Shown here: one piece after another, positions 16,809 to 24,939 of the stretch
Layout of the letters: every line of letters starts with the position of its first letter
How positions within the stretch are numbered: position 1 is the first letter of the stretch
Notes under the pieces: generated by a model
The model's database searches: none
Seen by the model: the letters and a program-made list of their open reading frames with translations, nothing else
Told to the model about the DNA's origin: nothing
Assembly: GCA_021739645.1 (NCBI GenBank)
Contig: JAIPBL010000032.1
Span: forward strand, 1-61,776
Direction: 5' to 3'
DNA: 61,776 nt
Source: Saprospiraceae bacterium
Lineage (GTDB): Bacteria; Bacteroidota; Bacteroidia; Chitinophagales; Saprospiraceae
Program-made: the position numbers and the translations under genes

Positions 16809-17476
16809 ACCCCTTTTATCCGTTGAATCAGCGCCAGCACCTCCCGACACTTTTCGGCCAGTTTTTCAAAATTCCCTTCCTTGATTAATTCGCCGGAAAT
16901 CAAATTGGAGCCCATGCCCACGCAGGTCACACCCGCCCCGAACCAGCCTCGAAGGTTCTGCTCATCCGGCGAAACGCCACCCGTTGGCATAATGCTCGTC
17001 CAGGGCTGCGGGCCTTTGACGGCCTTGACGAAGCCAGGACCATAGGTGTCGCCGGGGAAAAGCTTGACAATTTCACAGCCCAACTCCTCTGCCCTCGCAA
17101 TCTCCGTCAGGCTGCCGCAGCCGGGCGACCAGAGGACTTTTTTGCGGTTGCAAACAATGGCGATGTCCTCTCGCAGCACGGGCGTCACGACGAAATTAGC
17201 ACCCAACTGCAGGTACAGCGAGGCCGTCCCAGCATCGGTCACCGAGCCGACGCCGAGCATCATGCCGGGGAGTTCTTTGAGGCAAAACTTGTTCAGTTCG
17301 CCAAAGACCTCGTGCGCAAAATCGCCCCGGTTGGTGAATTCCAACAGCCTTGCGCCGCCGGTGTAGCAAGCGGTCAGGACTTGTTTAGCCACTTCCACAT
17401 CGGCATGGTAAAAAAGCGGAACCATCCCCTGCTCGCCCATTTTTTGGGCGACTTCGATTCTTGTATATTTTGCCAT
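16805..17476 (-). CDS. eda: KDPG/KHG aldolase
   Basis: A 223-residue class I aldolase. Family residues are visible: Glu46 in LLEFTNRG and the Schiff-base lysine Lys138 in EIVKLFPGD. The enzyme cleaves 2-keto-3-deoxy-6-phosphogluconate to pyruvate and glyceraldehyde-3-phosphate, and often also acts on 4-hydroxy-2-oxoglutarate. The next upstream gene encodes the kinase that makes its substrate, so the two form a KDG-to-pyruvate module as in pectin, alginate or uronate catabolism. The ATG at 17476 is chosen over a longer frame that would run into the hairpin at 17482-17557. The gene ends in a 4-base overlap with the convergent glycerate kinase gene. Confidence 0.92.
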   Translation of the reverse strand: MAKYTRIEVAQKMGEQGMVPLFYHADVEVAKQVLTACYTGGARLLEFTNRGDFAHEVFGELNKFCLKELPGMMLGVGSVTDAGTASLYLQLGANFVVTPVLREDIAIVCNRKKVLWSPGCGSLTEIARAEELGCEIVKLFPGDTYGPGFVKAVKGPQPWTSIMPTGGVSPDEQNLRGWFGAGVTCVGMGSNLISGELIKEGNFEKLAEKCREVLALIQRIKGV

Positions 17477-17481
17477 TGGTT

Positions 17482-17557
17482 GGTGAATTAGTGAATTGGT
17501 GAATTGGTAAATTGGGCCCGATGCACGGCCCAATTCACCAATTCACCAATTCACCAG
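17482..17557. repeat. Long hairpin made of tandem GTGAATTG words
   Basis: The left arm (17482-17518) is a run of GTGAATTG-like words ending in GGGCC; the right arm (17527-17557) is its reverse complement with about 28 of 31 bases paired and an 8-base loop. It fills the gap between the kinase and aldolase genes. It may act as an attenuator or processing site, but has no T-run. Confidence 0.7.
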
Positions 17558-17567
17558 TTTACTAAAA

Positions 17568-18605
17568 TTACCTGCTCACTCTCCCACTCGCATCCCCCTT
17601 CATCAACTGCTCCACTTCCTGAATCGTCGCCAAATTGGCGTCGCCATAAATGGTGTGCTTGAGGCAAGAGGCTGCTACGGCGAAGTTGAGTGCTTTTTGA
17701 TTATTGTCCGGCCAGGTCATCAGGCCGTAAATCAGGCCGCCCATGAAACTGTCGCCGCCGCCGACCCGGTCAACGATGTGCGTGATGTCGTAGGTAGGAG
17801 CTTTGTATAGTTTTTTGCCATCGTACAAAACGCCCGACCAAGTGTTGTGCGAGGCGCTGATGCTGCCCCGCAGGGTCGTGATGACCTTTTTCGCACGGGG
17901 GAACATTTGCATCAATTGTTTCAAAACAGAAAGATAGGATTTTGCATCCACGGTATGGCCGGAGGTCACGTCCACGCCTTCGGGGTGGAGGCCGAAATGT
18001 TTTTCAGCGTCTTCCTCGTTGCCCAAAATAACGTCGCAACCCTCGACGAGAGCGGGCATGATGTCGCCCGGTTGCTTGCCGTATTTCCACAAATTTTTAC
18101 GGTAGTTCAGGTCGGTGGAGACGGTAACGCCGAGGCGATTGGCTGCTTTGATAGCCTCCAGACACACGTCGGCAGCGCTTTGCGAAATGGCGGGCGTGAT
18201 GCCCGTCCAGTGGAACCATGCGGCATCTTTGAACACCTCGTCCCAGTCAATCATGCCGGGCTGAATGGTGCAGATGGCCGAGTGCGCCCGGTCGTAGATG
18301 ACCTTGCTACCCCGGCTCACGGCACCCATTTCCAAAAAATAAATACCGAGCCGCTCTCCGCCACGGACGATGTGGTTGGTGCCGACGCCCCGCTTGCGCA
18401 TTTCCATCAGGGCGCAGTCGCCGAGGTCGTTTGCCGGAAGGCGAGTGACAAATTCTACCGGAATTCCGTAGTTCGCCAATGAGACGGCTACGTTGCTTTC
18501 GCCGCCACCGTACACCACGTCAAAGGAGGCAGTCTGTGAAAATCGCTGGTAGCCCGGCGGTGTGAGCCGGAGCATAATTTCACCGAAGGTGATTACTTTT
18601 TTCAT
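17568..18605 (-). CDS. kdgK: 2-Dehydro-3-deoxygluconokinase (PfkB family)
   Basis: A 345-residue PfkB/ribokinase-family sugar kinase. The start at 18605 opens the conserved MKKVITFGEIMLRLTPPGY. The N-terminal substrate region includes VYGGGESNVAVSLANYG and the C-terminal catalytic signature is DRVGGGDSFMGGLIYG near residues 276-291, with Asp as catalytic base. KDG kinase function is inferred from the N-terminal motif and from the adjacent KDPG aldolase gene; other PfkB sugar kinases cannot be excluded by eye. It is transcribed with the aldolase gene, 90 bases apart, across an intergenic hairpin. Confidence 0.88.
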   Translation of the reverse strand: MKKVITFGEIMLRLTPPGYQRFSQTASFDVVYGGGESNVAVSLANYGIPVEFVTRLPANDLGDCALMEMRKRGVGTNHIVRGGERLGIYFLEMGAVSRGSKVIYDRAHSAICTIQPGMIDWDEVFKDAAWFHWTGITPAISQSAADVCLEAIKAANRLGVTVSTDLNYRKNLWKYGKQPGDIMPALVEGCDVILGNEEDAEKHFGLHPEGVDVTSGHTVDAKSYLSVLKQLMQMFPRAKKVITTLRGSISASHNTWSGVLYDGKKLYKAPTYDITHIVDRVGGGDSFMGGLIYGLMTWPDNNQKALNFAVAASCLKHTIYGDANLATIQEVEQLMKGDASGRVSR

Positions 18606-18693
18606 GTTTTTTTTTGGTTGAAAAGTCGATGCAGGTTGATATGTGGGAAAGTGGCTAATTATCAACCCAAAAAAACTAATAACCCGGCAAGAA

Positions 18694-19320
18694 TTACCCC
18701 ATCTCCCCTATCAGGTGCACCAGCCCATCCACGATGAACTGCACGCCGATGGCTACCACGAGGAATCCCATGATACGGGCGATGGCATTCAATCCGCCAT
18801 GTCCGAGGAGTTTGAAGAGCATTGGCGCTGCCCGCAGTGTCAGGTAAACCATGACGCCCATTGCCAGAATGGCCGCCAGAATCCACACCCGTTCGTCCCA
18901 ATTGGGGTGCTGCTTGAACATGGTAATCAGGTATGAAATGGAGCCAGGCCCCGATAGCAGCGGCATGGCCATGGGCGTGAAAGCGATTTCGGAGCGGCTT
19001 GCCGAGTCGGCAGCCACTGCGTCGTTGTAGCCCCGCTTCTTGGCGAAGTTGCCGCCCATGAGGCTAAAGCCAGTGCTTAGCAGCACCATGCCTCCTGCTA
19101 TCCGCATGGAGTGGACAGTAAGCCCAAAAAAGCTGAGGATATAGGTTCCTGCGAGGAAAAAACCCACCAAGATAAGCAGGAAATAAAAGCTGGAATAGAG
19201 TGCCAACCGATTGCGCTGTTTGGCCTCCATGCCACTTGTGAGGGAGATATAAACAGGCACCGCACCGGGCGGGTCAACGATGGAAAAAAGCGAAAACAAG
19301 GTAGCAAGAAAAAATTCCAT
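18694..19320 (-). CDS. MarC family integral membrane protein
   Basis: A 208-residue membrane protein with about six hydrophobic segments and the family signature FSIVDPPGAVPVYISLT at residues 12-28. A second half-repeat includes MPLLSGPGSISYLITM. MarC proteins were once thought to be multidrug-resistance factors; their true substrate is not established, and amino-acid transport has been suggested for relatives. It follows the sugar-acid genes on the same strand but has its own promoter and is probably a separate unit. Confidence 0.9.
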   Translation of the reverse strand: MEFFLATLFSLFSIVDPPGAVPVYISLTSGMEAKQRNRLALYSSFYFLLILVGFFLAGTYILSFFGLTVHSMRIAGGMVLLSTGFSLMGGNFAKKRGYNDAVAADSASRSEIAFTPMAMPLLSGPGSISYLITMFKQHPNWDERVWILAAILAMGVMVYLTLRAAPMLFKLLGHGGLNAIARIMGFLVVAIGVQFIVDGLVHLIGEMG

Positions 19321-19335
19321 AGGTTAATATTTTTG

Positions 19336-19364
19336 CAAAAGTAGGCAAGTTTTGTATGCCCAAA
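19336..19364 (-). promoter_or_regulatory. Promoter of the MarC family gene
   Basis: On the minus strand TTTG (19361-19364) and TACTTTTG (19336-19343) are separated by 17 bases, close to the phylum consensus. The gene's ATG is at 19318-19320, so the leader would be only about ten bases. Confidence 0.55.
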
Positions 19365-19410
19365 AGGCAAACAATTTTAACAAATCCAAATATTTTTCAT
19401 GAAAATGCCT

Positions 19411-19418
19411 TAGATTTG
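19411..19418 (+). promoter_or_regulatory. -7 box of the small T9SS gene
   Basis: TAGATTTG is an exact TAnnTTTG match, 68 bases before the ATG at 19486. No -33 box was seen at the usual distance. It forms a divergent pair with the MarC promoter. Confidence 0.45.
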
Positions 19419-19485
19419 CCAAGAATTATGGTCCCACCGCTGTAGAATACTCCTAAGTACTCAAAGGACATATTTTATAATCACC

Positions 19486-20139
19486 ATGAAACGAACTCTA
19501 TTCCCAATGCTTTGGCTGTTATTTTTGACAGCATCCCCGTCTGTATCCTGCTTTGCTTCCGAGTGCCGCACGGCGCTTCATCAACAGCAAAACTTCATTT
19601 CCCTTACTGTCGAATCCACTGGCTGGTCTGCTGAACTGACCTGGAACGCCAGCTTCGACAAAGACCTCATCGACTTCGCCATACAGCGTTCTTCCAACGG
19701 CATTAATTACGAAGACATCATCCGCTACAACCCCTATTTCGTGGCGGCTGGCGATATCCAAACTTTTCGGGAGCAAGACCCCGACCCCATGAAAGGCGAA
19801 AATTTTTACCGCATCCGAGTTACATTGGCCGACGGCGAGCAAGTGTTCAGCGAACGCTGCAAAATTTACTTCAAGGAAATAGCCGCCTTCGAAATTTACC
19901 CAAACCCTACTGGCCGCCAAGTGAACCTGCTTTTAAAGAAATTCAAGGGCGAAACGGTTGAAATTGTTATCTTAGACGGCATCGGCGAGCAGGTTTACGA
20001 ACAACACATCTTCAGTGTGGATGATGGCATTTTCCGCATTGAACTTGATGTTATGAACCCTGGTATTTACGCCGTGAGTGTAGTACACAATGGCAAAACC
20101 TATACCCGAAGGTTAGTGGTGACGAAGGCAGACGGGTGA
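19486..20139 (+). CDS. Small exported protein with T9SS type A sorting domain
   Basis: A 217-residue exported protein with signal peptide MKRTLFPMLWLLFLTASPSV. Residues about 30-125 form a fibronectin-III-like module with the typical AELTWNASFDKDLIDFAIQRS and FYRIRVTLADG segments. Residues from about 133 carry a type A sorting domain (FEIYPNPTGRQVNLLL ... GIYAVSVVHNGK ... RRLVV). Pairing of a single Fn3-like module with a T9SS tail is common in this phylum, where such proteins sit at the cell surface; a ligand is not evident. It is monocistronic. Confidence 0.85.
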   Translation: MKRTLFPMLWLLFLTASPSVSCFASECRTALHQQQNFISLTVESTGWSAELTWNASFDKDLIDFAIQRSSNGINYEDIIRYNPYFVAAGDIQTFREQDPDPMKGENFYRIRVTLADGEQVFSERCKIYFKEIAAFEIYPNPTGRQVNLLLKKFKGETVEIVILDGIGEQVYEQHIFSVDDGIFRIELDVMNPGIYAVSVVHNGKTYTRRLVVTKADG

Positions 20140-20444
20140 GGGGCGGACGGTGAGTTTAGCCGTTACGGGCTTGTATTAGTTTTTTGATGGATGCTCGGAT
20201 GGTTTTTTGAAGGCAAAAAAAGCTACTATTGGGATTGGATAGTTTAACTTCGAGTGCTTTTTATCACCCCAACTTTTCCTATCCAAAATTTTGCGATTCC
20301 AACTTCTCGTCGTTTTTCGCAGGCGTATTGATGCCACACACGATTTATCGATTGCTTACCTACCTGCATCTTGGAAAAACTGCTTGAAACCAAAGGAGTT
20401 GGCTGGTGCCAGACTTAAAATTTTCAGGTTTTAGTTCCCCCTTT
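20140..20444. other. 305-bp convergent intergenic stretch
   Basis: This lies between a plus-strand T9SS gene and a minus-strand nuclease-like gene. A GGATAG (about 20236) / CTATCC (about 20279) pair could form a long weak stem, but no clear terminator, repeat or small gene was recognised. Confidence 0.3.
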
Positions 20445-21215
20445 TCAAAAATCCAACCGCAACTGTGTCACCCTTTTCACATAACTAAACGTATCCGGCT
20501 CATTCAAAACCTCATACCCACCACAGCGGTCAATGGTATCATACAGCAAGGAAACCGATTTGTCCATATCCCTTTTGATGTCGTCCTCCGTGAAGCGCAG
20601 CACCGACCAGCCTTTGCTGGCTAATTCATTGTTTCGGTGCTTGTCGTAATGGACTATAGCGGGGTAATCATGCCAATGATTTCCATCACATTCTACATCA
20701 ATAGGTCTGGTTTTGCAAAAGATGGCAAAGTCGAGAAAGTAAGTCATGCTATTCATGGTCACCCGCCATTCCCGCTCAAAAGGTATGCTGGCGTCTTTGA
20801 GTCTCAGCGTGAATTTTTCTTTCAAAGAAGAACCACTGAACAGGTAATTAATGTCGGTAGAACCGAAGAACCGCTGTTCTGTGGTAGGAATGAAAACATT
20901 GCGATGGCCTCGTCTGCTCACGATGGGTTGCGGCAATTCCTCCAGTTTTTCTAGTTCAATTTTGTAATAGCACTTGTCGGCTTTGCGGCTATAGGGTGAT
21001 TCTTCTGGAAATAGTTCTTGTCGACTCACCTCCGTTATTTGTTTGATGATGCCGTAATGCCAGATTTGCCATTTATGTTCTTTGACGAGTGCTGTAGAAT
21101 AGAAGGCGATGATTTTGGCCTCTTTTCTTTGTATGATGGGTGGGGCAGTGTCAATGGGAATGCGATACCACCACTCATTTTGCATACGAGCATAATCGTG
21201 CACATTGTTTATCAT
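20445..21215 (-). CDS. DUF559-type endonuclease-like protein
   Basis: A 256-residue cytoplasmic protein. The C-terminal half carries a PD-(D/E)XK-like core typical of DUF559/Vsr-related nucleases: PIDVECDGNHWHD followed by HYDKHRNNELASKGW and SVLRFTEDDI, where the acidic residues and Lys are the likely metal-binding and catalytic set. The N-terminal half is unrecognised and may bind DNA. The ATG at 21215 is preferred to an upstream GTG at 21227. It has no adjacent methyltransferase of the restriction type (the methyltransferase 500 bp away is TehB-like), so it is better regarded as a lone nuclease-like protein. Confidence 0.75.
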   Translation of the reverse strand: MINNVHDYARMQNEWWYRIPIDTAPPIIQRKEAKIIAFYSTALVKEHKWQIWHYGIIKQITEVSRQELFPEESPYSRKADKCYYKIELEKLEELPQPIVSRRGHRNVFIPTTEQRFFGSTDINYLFSGSSLKEKFTLRLKDASIPFEREWRVTMNSMTYFLDFAIFCKTRPIDVECDGNHWHDYPAIVHYDKHRNNELASKGWSVLRFTEDDIKRDMDKSVSLLYDTIDRCGGYEVLNEPDTFSYVKRVTQLRLDF

Positions 21216-21420
21216 CGCAACGAGCACGTTCTTATTTCTCTAGTAGTTAGGTGCTGCCGGCATTTCTCAAAGTCCTATTGTAGGAGCGAAAATATAGAAT
21301 CATTGGTAAAAACAGGGAAGAAAGTTTCACCCACTCGTGCTGAGTACACTGAAAAAATCTTCTCTCTTGCCCTCCTCGCCACCTTCCCAATGGTGCAGTG
21401 TTCACCCTGCTGTGCGCCGC

Positions 21421-21544
21421 TTTTGTCATTGCGAAGCAAACCGTCATCGCCTCGCTTCACGTCACGTTTGCACGCAATTCGTGGACGGGTCCCGCTGCTC
21501 GGGATGCCAAAAGCGGCGACCCCGACCTTGGTTGGGGTGACGAC
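21421..21544. repeat. Structured intergenic repeat ('GTCATTGCGAAGC' type)
   Basis: In a 510-bp gap, this segment starts with GTCATTGCGAAGCAAACCG and contains two clean stems, TCCCG-ctgct-CGGGA (21490-21504) and CCCCGACC-TT-GGTTGGGG (21520-21537), plus GAAGC/GCTTC. Sequences of this style occur as dispersed repeats in many bacterial genomes. Open frames on the minus strand across it look like by-products of the GC-rich stems. The rest of 21216-21726 shows nothing else. Confidence 0.5.
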
Positions 21545-21726
21545 ATCCATTTCAAGCCTTTTGACTGAACCAGTGATGAGCTGATTTATTTCATTTACCC
21601 TTGGCACCAGCATTAAAGGCTATCTTTCGCCCCTAAAATCGACAGGGTAGGCCACCAAGCAGGCATTCCCACGTTGGGGCAATCTCAAAACGAGCTTGCG
21701 AATGACCAGTCAAATCAACGCTACTT

Positions 21727-22338
21727 ATGAAAGCATTTTACAACGAAAGATACCGCCAACCCGACTACGCTTATGGTGAGCTGCCCAACGAATATTTAAA
21801 GACGCAACTGCCCAAGTTTACAGTGGGCAGCATTTTGTTTCCGGCGGAGGGGGAAGGCCGAAATGCGGTGTATGCTGCCAGTTTGGGTTGGGAGGTTTCG
21901 GCATTTGACATCAGCGAGGAAGGCCAGAAAAAGGCGCAACAACTGGCCAGCAAACGACAGGTTGCGTTGGATTACCAAGTGAGCGGTTTCGAATCCTTGC
22001 CGTATTTACCCGAACAATTTGACGCCATCGCTCTGATTTATGCGCATTTTCCGACGGCGATGAAGCCCGCTTTTTTCCGTATCTTGAACACCTATTTGCG
22101 GAAGCATGGCGTGGTTATTTTCGAGGCATTCAGCAAAAAACACATTGCCTACAACAGCGTCAATGAAAAAGCTGGAGGGCCAAAAGATTTGGATATGCTG
22201 TATTCCATCGAAGAAATCAAAACCTATTTCAATGACTTCGAAATCATTGAATTAATGGAGCAGGAAGTCACCTTGCAGGAAGGACTGTACCACAACGGGG
22301 CAGGCGCTGTCATCCGGTTTGTTGGAAGGAAAAAATAG
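21727..22338 (+). CDS. SAM-dependent methyltransferase (TehB-like)
   Basis: A 203-residue class I methyltransferase. It opens with [21 protein letters not shown], a signature of TehB/thiopurine-methyltransferase-like proteins, then has the SAM-binding motif I as [20 protein letters not shown] (about 38-57) and an acidic motif II in [24 protein letters not shown] follows as motif IV. Members of this group are linked to tellurite or thiopurine methylation, but the substrate here is not established. It is followed 33 bases later by a phospholipid-type transferase gene, so the two may be one transcript. Confidence 0.85.
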   Translation: MKAFYNERYRQPDYAYGELPNEYLKTQLPKFTVGSILFPAEGEGRNAVYAASLGWEVSAFDISEEGQKKAQQLASKRQVALDYQVSGFESLPYLPEQFDAIALIYAHFPTAMKPAFFRILNTYLRKHGVVIFEAFSKKHIAYNSVNEKAGGPKDLDMLYSIEEIKTYFNDFEIIELMEQEVTLQEGLYHNGAGAVIRFVGRKK

Positions 22339-22371
22339 CTATATTGGTACGAGATAGTTTCAAATCAAATC

Positions 22372-23145
22372 ATGTCAAAACTCCCTTATAATAAGCGTTT
22401 TATAGATGTTTCTGATTACGGGAGACCTTTTGCCCAAGCTTTAGTTCAACGTTTGATAAACACCCCCTTTACGTCCAATCACCTCACGTTTGCTTTTTTG
22501 GTGGCTGGCCTGATTGCGATAGGGTGCATCCTCGTCCACCAATTTGCATTTGCTGCTTTTTTCCTGATGGTCAAAAACATCCTGGATGCAGCCGATGGCG
22601 AGATGGCGAGACAAAGGAGTCGGCCTTCCTACACTGGAAGATACTTGGATTCTATTTTTGATTTTGTCATTAATCTCGGCATTTGCTATGCGCTTTATTT
22701 GGTGACCGACAGCTCACTCCTGGTTCTCGTCGCTGCCTTTTTGGGGCTTCAATTTCAATGCGCTATTTGCAATTACTATTACGTCATTCAGCGAAATCGG
22801 GTGGATGGCGATATGACCAGCCGGATTGTAGAGTTTAAAAAACCGACCGCCTTTCCATACGAAAGCCAAACGGTTGTCAATCTTTTGCACAGCCTTTTTA
22901 TGGTGTTTTATAGTCCTTTCGATTTTGCCGTTTTACGGCTTGATAAGAATGCCATTAAATTAAAAGAATTCCCAAACTGGTTTCTATCCCTTTCTTCTTC
23001 CCTATTGCTGGGCTTTCAATATGCCATTATTGCCATATTTTTACTTTTAAACCTTGCGGAATATATCCTGCCATTTTTTGCCTTTTATAGCTTATGGGGT
23101 TTGGTCGTTATTGGCACCCGGAAATTGTTGGTGCAAAATGCGTGA
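22372..23145 (+). CDS. CDP-alcohol phosphatidyltransferase family protein
   Basis: A 257-residue integral membrane enzyme. Residues about 72-97 fit the complete family signature D-x2-D-G-x2-A-R-x8-G-x3-D-x3-D, whose aspartates bind the metal and CDP-linked donor. Several hydrophobic segments surround it. The family transfers a phosphatidyl or related group from a CDP-alcohol to a second alcohol, as in phosphatidylglycerol-phosphate, phosphatidylserine or phosphatidylinositol synthesis. Acceptor choice cannot be read from the motif. It lies 33 bases behind the methyltransferase gene. Confidence 0.9.
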   Translation: MSKLPYNKRFIDVSDYGRPFAQALVQRLINTPFTSNHLTFAFLVAGLIAIGCILVHQFAFAAFFLMVKNILDAADGEMARQRSRPSYTGRYLDSIFDFVINLGICYALYLVTDSSLLVLVAAFLGLQFQCAICNYYYVIQRNRVDGDMTSRIVEFKKPTAFPYESQTVVNLLHSLFMVFYSPFDFAVLRLDKNAIKLKEFPNWFLSLSSSLLLGFQYAIIAIFLLLNLAEYILPFFAFYSLWGLVVIGTRKLLVQNA

Positions 23146-23183
23146 AACTATACGCTGTGCCATGAAGGTTTAGGCAAATGATG

Positions 23184-23241
23184 TTGGCTATTGGCTATTA
23201 GCTGTTGGCCAACTACCAAAAGCCAATGGCTAATGGCTATT
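23184..23241. repeat. Imperfect hairpin of GGCTATTA-like words
   Basis: The left arm repeats TGGCTATTGGCTATTAGC, the right arm AGCCAATGGCTAATGGC; about 15 of 19 positions can pair. It lies between the phosphatidyltransferase and ywbE genes. Same architecture as the hairpins at 17482, 44080, 56990 and 60965, but with a different word. Confidence 0.6.
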
Positions 23242-23310
23242 TCACAAAAACCTACTAGGCCACCAACAAATCCCGAAAATTTATCAAACCTTTGCCAAAA
23301 TCCAACTCAC

Positions 23311-23532
23311 ATGCAAGGCAACTACCGTAAAAATATCCGCACCGGTCTCGCCGTCCGAATCGTGCTCAAAGAAGACCAGCGCTCCGGCGAGCTCACGGAG
23401 GGCATCGTCCGGGACATCCTCACCAATGCACCGCAGCACCCGCATGGCATCAAAGTGCGCTTGGACTCTGGCGAGGTGGGCCGGGTCAAAGAAATCCTGG
23501 AAGAAGAGGAAGAGATTGAATGGCCGGAATGA
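23311..23532 (+). CDS. ywbE: YwbE family protein
   Basis: A 73-residue basic-then-acidic protein. It matches the small YwbE family from start to end: NYRKNIRTGLAVRIVLKEDQ, GELTEGIVRDILTNAP, HPHGIKVRLDSGEVGRVKEI, then an acidic tail of Glu residues. YwbE is a widespread small beta-barrel-like protein of unproven function; an RNA-binding or ribosome-linked role is only inference from its fold-like pattern. The ATG at 23311 is preferred over a 40-residue longer frame which would include the upstream hairpin region. Confidence 0.88.
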   Translation: MQGNYRKNIRTGLAVRIVLKEDQRSGELTEGIVRDILTNAPQHPHGIKVRLDSGEVGRVKEILEEEEEIEWPE

Positions 23533-23718
23533 TTTTTTTTGTCGCTATTAGCCATTCTGAAAATGCACCTCGTGATTGCCTGTGGCGGCGGGAAAATGGG
23601 GACGGCGAACGGGGACAGTTATGTGGCGTTTGGGCTTCCGAGAATCATGGCATTGCTCTGTGTTTTATTTAATACTTAATACCTTGGCCATCTTTCTTTA
23701 CCACTAAAATTTCAAAGT

Positions 23719-24903
23719 ATGAAAAACCTACTGACAATTACCACGCTGGCCATTATTCTCGCTGGATGTGGACCTACGCTTTACGTTCCCAATACCATCA
23801 ACACACCCTTGCTGGCCGAAAAAAAAGACTTCAGGGCGTCCATCGGCATGATGGGCTATGCTCCAGAGGCAAATGTGGACTTGCAAGGCGCCTATGCGTT
23901 TCATGACCATATAGCGGTCATGGGCAATTTCTCTGCGATGAAAGGGTCAAGCAGCTATGACAATACCGGAGGCATCAACGCACACCACCTTCTTGAAGGT
24001 GGCATCGGCGGTTATATGACGTTCGGAAAAACCAAGAACGGAATGGAACTTGGTCGGGCAGAAATCTTCGCTGGCTCAGGGGTAGGTTGGGCAGAAGACA
24101 CCAGCGAAGACGAAAATGGAAATGGGAACTACCATTACACGGGTAATTACCGCCGAAATTTCATCCAGCCTGCCATAGGCCTGCGTACCAGCATCATTGA
24201 CTTATCCTTCGCCTACAGAATTTCAGGCATTCGTTTCACCAGCTTCAAACAATTCTCAAGTGGAACCCTGGTAGAAGACTCAAGTTTTGGGTTTGTAACG
24301 GTTGAGCCCACCATTACAGCTGCCGCTGGCTATAAATATCTAAAATTCTACTTGCAAATAGGAGGCGTAAATGTTGGTGATGAATCCAGCAAGAGTACCC
24401 AAAATTTCAGAAAAGTAAATAGTGAATTATTTGGTACGTTGAAATTCAACGTTGGCATAGTGGGCAGCCCTTGGATTGAAGAAAAGCCGGAAAAGTCTGC
24501 CATACCCAGTGTCACCCTCGAACCTGCCTTGGAGCCTGTGCAGCCAGATTCCTTAAAGAACAACCAGCAAGATGAGGAACTCCCTCCAGCGGTCGTCCAC
24601 ATCCAACAAGCGAAGCTGTCCATCTGCCTGCGAGACGGCGGCAGCCCGGACGGCGACGTTGTGAACGTCAGTTTCAATGGCGCCTTCCTTGCGGAGCAAA
24701 TCGAACTCACCAAAAAGCTTCAATGCTTCGAGGTCACTGCCATTCCCGATGGCGAAAATTTGCTGCAAATCAGTGCAGTTTCCGATGGCAAATTCAAGTC
24801 GAACACCTTGCAAATCGTTGTAGTGGAGGGTAAATTGGAGCGAACGCTCTACCTCCGGACCGATTTAGGGAAAACGACAAAACTCCGTCTTAAGCTGGAT
24901 TAG
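23719..24903 (+). CDS. Outer-membrane-barrel-like lipoprotein
   Basis: A 394-residue lipoprotein with lipobox LAGC (Cys17). Residues 18-260 have alternating aromatic and polar strands typical of a small outer-membrane beta-barrel or its porin-like relatives (GAYAFHDHIAVMGNF, GIGGYMTFGKT, DLSFAYRISGIRF). After a Pro-rich linker, residues about 295-394 form an Ig/CARDB-like beta domain (LSICLRDGGSPDGDVVNVSFNG). Location at the outer membrane is inferred; no enzymatic motif is seen. It is followed 36 bases later by the secreted esterase gene, which may be co-transcribed. Confidence 0.75.
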   Translation: MKNLLTITTLAIILAGCGPTLYVPNTINTPLLAEKKDFRASIGMMGYAPEANVDLQGAYAFHDHIAVMGNFSAMKGSSSYDNTGGINAHHLLEGGIGGYMTFGKTKNGMELGRAEIFAGSGVGWAEDTSEDENGNGNYHYTGNYRRNFIQPAIGLRTSIIDLSFAYRISGIRFTSFKQFSSGTLVEDSSFGFVTVEPTITAAAGYKYLKFYLQIGGVNVGDESSKSTQNFRKVNSELFGTLKFNVGIVGSPWIEEKPEKSAIPSVTLEPALEPVQPDSLKNNQQDEELPPAVVHIQQAKLSICLRDGGSPDGDVVNVSFNGAFLAEQIELTKKLQCFEVTAIPDGENLLQISAVSDGKFKSNTLQIVVVEGKLERTLYLRTDLGKTTKLRLKLD

Positions 24904-24939
24904 GTGGACTTGTGCTAGATTTACCCTTAAATCCTCTCC

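Noticed and set aside
21275-21613. A 112-residue minus-strand frame with ACKRDVKRGDDGLLRND
   Set aside because: It is the translation of a structured intergenic repeat; similar peptides result from dispersed repeat DNA.
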